Origin: Flavobacterium aquidurense
Lineage (GTDB): Bacteria; Bacteroidota; Bacteroidia; Flavobacteriales; Flavobacteriaceae
Direction: 5' to 3'
DNA length: 64,000 bases
Assembly (NCBI GenBank): GCA_900107365.1
Contig: FNPS01000005.1
Location: 186,001 to 250,000 of the forward strand
Below, in pieces: positions 61,770-64,000 of the stretch. Under the pieces are notes generated by a model, which saw only the letters and a list, made by a program, of their open reading frames with translations, searched no databases and was not told the DNA's origin. A program made the position numbers and the translations under genes. Within the stretch, counting starts at the first letter, position 1; each line of letters starts with the position of its first letter.

Positions 61770-62692
61770 TATTTTTTTAAAGATTCTTTAATAGATTGCA
61801 TCAACTCGGTTCCGCCATTGTTTAGAATTTCCTGAGCAGCGAAAAATCCTAGTTTTTTCCACTCTGAAATATCGACGGTTTTTTCGATTTCCAGTTTTTG
61901 TTTTCCATCAACAGAAAGCAAAACGCCCTGAAAATGTAAAGCATCCTCGTCTTCGTTGTATGTAACCAATGCTCCAATTGGCGCTGTACAGCCACCTTCA
62001 AGCGTTCTCAAAAACTGACGCTCTATATAAGTACAGATTTCCGTTTCAATATGATTTAACTGCGAAAGTGCGTCCAAAGTATAATTGTCATTTTCCATCG
62101 CCACAACAAGCATTGCTCCTTGTGCCGGTGCTGGAATCATCCAATCTAGATTGATATAATTTTCTGGTTTTAGGTTGATGCGCTCCAAACCTGCAGCAGC
62201 AAAAACAGCTCCGTCCCAGTTATTGTCTTGTAGTTTTTGCATACGTGTGTTTACGTTTCCGCGTAAATCAACCACCGTATGGTTAGGATATTTATTGAAC
62301 CATAAAGCCTGACGACGCAAGCTTCCGGTTGCTATCGTACTTGGTTGCTCAAAATCCGGATTTCCTTTATGGACCAAAATATCAAGAACATTGGCTCTTT
62401 CTAAAACCGCAGCCTGAACAATTCCTTGTGGTAATGCGGTTGGAACATCTTTCATCGAGTGAACTGCAATATCGCAATCGCCGTTAATCATGGCAATATC
62501 CAGCGTTTTAGTAAAAATTCCGGTAATGCCAAGTTCGTAAAGCGGTTTGTCTAAAATAATATCGCCGGTAGATTTTACCGCAACAATTTCGGTTTTATAA
62601 CCCAAATCATTTAGTCTTTTCTCGACAGTATGTGCTTGCCAAAGTGCCAATTCGCTATCGCGAGTTCCTATTCTGATTGTTTTTTCAGCCAT
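61769..62692 (-). CDS. hemC: Porphobilinogen deaminase (hydroxymethylbilane synthase)
   Basis: A 307-residue enzyme that links four porphobilinogens. The start IRIGTRDSELALWQAHTVEKRL is typical. DIAVHSMKDVPTALPQG (about residues 77-93), RRQALWFNKYPNHTVVDLRGNVNTRMQKL and PAPAQGAMLV follow. The dipyrromethane cofactor Cys is in LEGGCTAPIGA (about residue 235). It overlaps hemD by 1 bp. Upstream it is split from hemA by a 696-bp segment holding the GxxExxY gene and two palindromes. Confidence 0.98.
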   Translation of the reverse strand: MAEKTIRIGTRDSELALWQAHTVEKRLNDLGYKTEIVAVKSTGDIILDKPLYELGITGIFTKTLDIAMINGDCDIAVHSMKDVPTALPQGIVQAAVLERANVLDILVHKGNPDFEQPSTIATGSLRRQALWFNKYPNHTVVDLRGNVNTRMQKLQDNNWDGAVFAAAGLERINLKPENYINLDWMIPAPAQGAMLVVAMENDNYTLDALSQLNHIETEICTYIERQFLRTLEGGCTAPIGALVTYNEDEDALHFQGVLLSVDGKQKLEIEKTVDISEWKKLGFFAAQEILNNGGTELMQSIKESLKK

Positions 62693-62704
62693 GTTTTATT
62701 ATTT

Positions 62705-62820
62705 TACCATTAAGATATTAAGGATCATTAAGCTTTGTGTTGAATGTAAGAGAATTAAGTTTTAAACGTTTAAACTTAATTTTTCTTAATCTCTTAATGA
62801 TTCAATATCTTTCCAGTAAT
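62705..62820. repeat. Palindrome on the downstream side of GxxExxY copy 2
   Basis: The outer arm ACCATTAAGATATTAAGGAT, CATTAAG (from 62705) faces CTTAATCTCTTAATGATTCA, ATATCTTT on the right, and the centre is near-perfect (AATTAAGTTTTAAAC / GTTTAAACTTAATT). The ACCATTAAGATATTAAG end is the same as in the element at 63258-63380. Confidence 0.8.
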
Positions 62821-62823
62821 GTT

Positions 62824-63228
62824 TTAATCTATTAATCTTGCAAAATGATCATTTACAAGTGGTTTCATTGATTTTGTTATGTTTAACGTATTAAAATTAA
62901 TTAATAAACCTTGAGGTCTTTGTAGTAATTTCATATATGTTAATAATTGTGCTTCATGAATTGGTAGAAGATTTTCTATTGCTTTTAATTCAACCACTAC
63001 ACAATCATTTACAAGTAAATCAATTCTTAAATCAGACTCTAATTCAAGATCGTAATAATCTATTTTTACAACTAATTGTTGTTTAACGTCATATCCATTT
63101 TGTTCTAATTCATATTTGAGGCATTGTTCATAAATGCTTTCTAAAAGTCCAGGCCCTAATGCTTTGTGCACTTTTATAGCAAAACCTGTAATTTCATAAG
63201 CCAATTGTGTAACCTCTTTTTTTGTCAT
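62824..63228 (-). CDS. GxxExxY family protein (PD-(D/E)XK nuclease-like), copy 2
   Basis: A 134-residue relative of the gene at 1327-1704, alike in motifs but clearly diverged. The motif is GPGLLESIY (about residues 26-34). The candidate nuclease core is RIDLLV (about 68-73) and VVVELKAIE (about 77-85), fitting D...ExK. GLLINFN is shared with copy 1. It sits between hemC and hemA in an otherwise tight hem gene run. A palindrome lies on each side, and both have the same outer stem. It has no apparent role in haem synthesis and looks inserted. Confidence 0.88.
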   Translation of the reverse strand: MTKKEVTQLAYEITGFAIKVHKALGPGLLESIYEQCLKYELEQNGYDVKQQLVVKIDYYDLELESDLRIDLLVNDCVVVELKAIENLLPIHEAQLLTYMKLLQRPQGLLINFNTLNITKSMKPLVNDHFARLID

Positions 63229-63257
63229 AGAACTTTTATTCCTTTTTTATTCTTTTT

Positions 63258-63380
63258 ACCATTAAGATATTAAGTTAGTTAAGTTTGATTCGACAAACAC
63301 AAAGCTTAATTTATTCATTTATACTTAATGATTCTATTTTTTAAGCGCAAAGCCTTAATTAACTTAATATCTTAATGGTA
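63258..63380. repeat. Palindrome on the upstream side of GxxExxY copy 2
   Basis: ACCATTAAGATATTAAGTTA, GTTAAG (63258-63283) is matched in reverse by CTTAATTAACTTAATATCTT, AATGGT (63354-63379), with one mismatch in about 26 bp. T-runs lie outside both ends. The interior contains CACAAAGC and GCGCAAAG, words shared with the other palindromes. It separates hemA from the GxxExxY gene. Confidence 0.88.
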
Positions 63381-63388
63381 AAAAAAAC

Positions 63389-64000
63389 CTAAGATGCTTT
63401 TATTTTGAAGACTTTTTCGATCCATTCGATGCTTTCATCGACCATGGTGTCATCGTCTTTTAAGTGGTTTGCGAAATGTGTAGTGATTTTTTGAATGATT
63501 CTGTTACTGATGATTTCAGCCTGAGCTTCATTGAAATCAGTAATTTTTTTGCTTTGAAAGTTTAATTCTGAATCTTTAATGGCGTTCAGTTTTTCTTTTA
63601 AAGCATTGATAGTTGGAGCAAATTTTCTGCCTTTCATCCAAACCACAAATTCTTCTTTGATTTCTTCGATAATTGCTTCAGCAGCCGGAATGTGTAATTT
63701 TCTGTTTTCCAAAGTTTCATCTGTCAATTGCGACAAATAATCCATGTGAATCAAGGTTACGCCTTCTAATTCCTCAACGTTTTCATGAACGTTCTTCGGA
63801 ATAGATAAATCTAAAATCAATAAAGGTTTTTTAAGATTTAAGATGGCTTTGTCAATTGTTGGGTTTTGTGCGCCGGTAGCGACAACCACAACATCTGCTT
63901 TTTGAAGCTCTAAATGAAGTTCCGAATAATCTTTAACAATCAAATTTAGTTTTCCGGCCAATTTCTCAGCTTTGTCTTTCGTTCGGTTGATTAAAGTAAT
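63389..64000 (-). CDS. hemA: Glutamyl-tRNA reductase, C-terminal part (cut by the window end)
   Basis: The frame is open to the window edge; 203 residues are visible, reading ITLINRTKDKAEKLAGKLNL onward. The enzyme reduces glutamyl-tRNA to glutamate-1-semialdehyde, the first step of C5 haem synthesis. The NADPH-binding part has ADVVVVATGAQNPTID and LLILDLSIPKNVHENVEEL, and the C-terminal dimerisation helices follow. The catalytic Cys lies outside the window. The apparent start near 63961 is an internal TTG, not the true start. Confidence 0.95.
   Translation of the reverse strand: MTLINRTKDKAEKLAGKLNLIVKDYSELHLELQKADVVVVATGAQNPTIDKAILNLKKPLLILDLSIPKNVHENVEELEGVTLIHMDYLSQLTDETLENRKLHIPAAEAIIEEIKEEFVVWMKGRKFAPTINALKEKLNAIKDSELNFQSKKITDFNEAQAEIISNRIIQKITTHFANHLKDDDTMVDESIEWIEKVFKIKAS

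Overview
The window is AT-rich chromosomal DNA from a Flavobacterium-like member of the Bacteroidetes, probably close to F. johnsoniae. The evidence is a complete sprC-sprD-sprB-sprF gliding-motility operon with a giant type IX secretion substrate, Bacteroidetes-type promoters (TTG, 17-23 bp, TAnnTTTG), the absence of obvious Shine-Dalgarno sites, and the gene neighbours (recA, holB, pgk, M13 peptidase, hem cluster). I found no tRNA, rRNA, CRISPR array, prophage or insertion sequence.

Layout. 1-6.6 kb: the 3' end of dprA, trpS, a GxxExxY (PD-(D/E)XK-like) gene between inverted repeats, an acyltransferase, recA, a thioesterase, a DoxX-like membrane protein and holB. 7.0-34.65 kb: one long plus-strand unit from a good promoter at 6995-7024, holding three secreted proteins of unknown role, then sprC, sprD (1,509 aa), sprB (6,000 aa) and sprF. 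SprB is the mobile surface adhesin of gliding. SprF is the PorP-type partner needed for its secretion. SprD joins a PorP-like barrel, a very long Ala/Lys repeat and a SPOR-like C-terminus, so it could link the outer membrane to peptidoglycan. 34.9-41.3 kb: pgk, a LysM lytic transglycosylase, two lipoproteins, an ElaA-type acetyltransferase and a TlpA-like thioredoxin. 41.3-45.1 kb, minus strand: rnpA, a DUF4349 lipoprotein, an S41 protease and a double-OmpA protein. 45.4-48.0 kb: an acyltransferase, an acyl-ACP desaturase and an HD hydrolase.

48.1-55.1 kb: a triplicated palindrome, then feoA-feoB with a previously uncalled 40-residue Cys-rich membrane peptide, a SCO1-like protein, an EamA transporter and an M13 peptidase. 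55.1-64 kb, minus strand: a haem biosynthesis cluster reading hemA, (GxxExxY insert), hemC, hemD, hemE, a 125-aa unknown, GNAT, hemF, class I aldolase, hemB and cytochrome c lipoprotein, plus a GyrI-like protein. The cluster makes haem from glutamyl-tRNA through an oxygen-dependent step, which suits an aerobe, and it lies next to an iron-uptake operon.

The most unusual pattern is a family of intergenic palindromes at seven places. Both GxxExxY nuclease-like genes are bracketed by such sequences, each gene by its own matching pair. This suggests a small nuclease-plus-palindrome mobile cassette, formally similar to REP/RAYT systems. That link is an inference. The arrangement itself is visible in the sequence.
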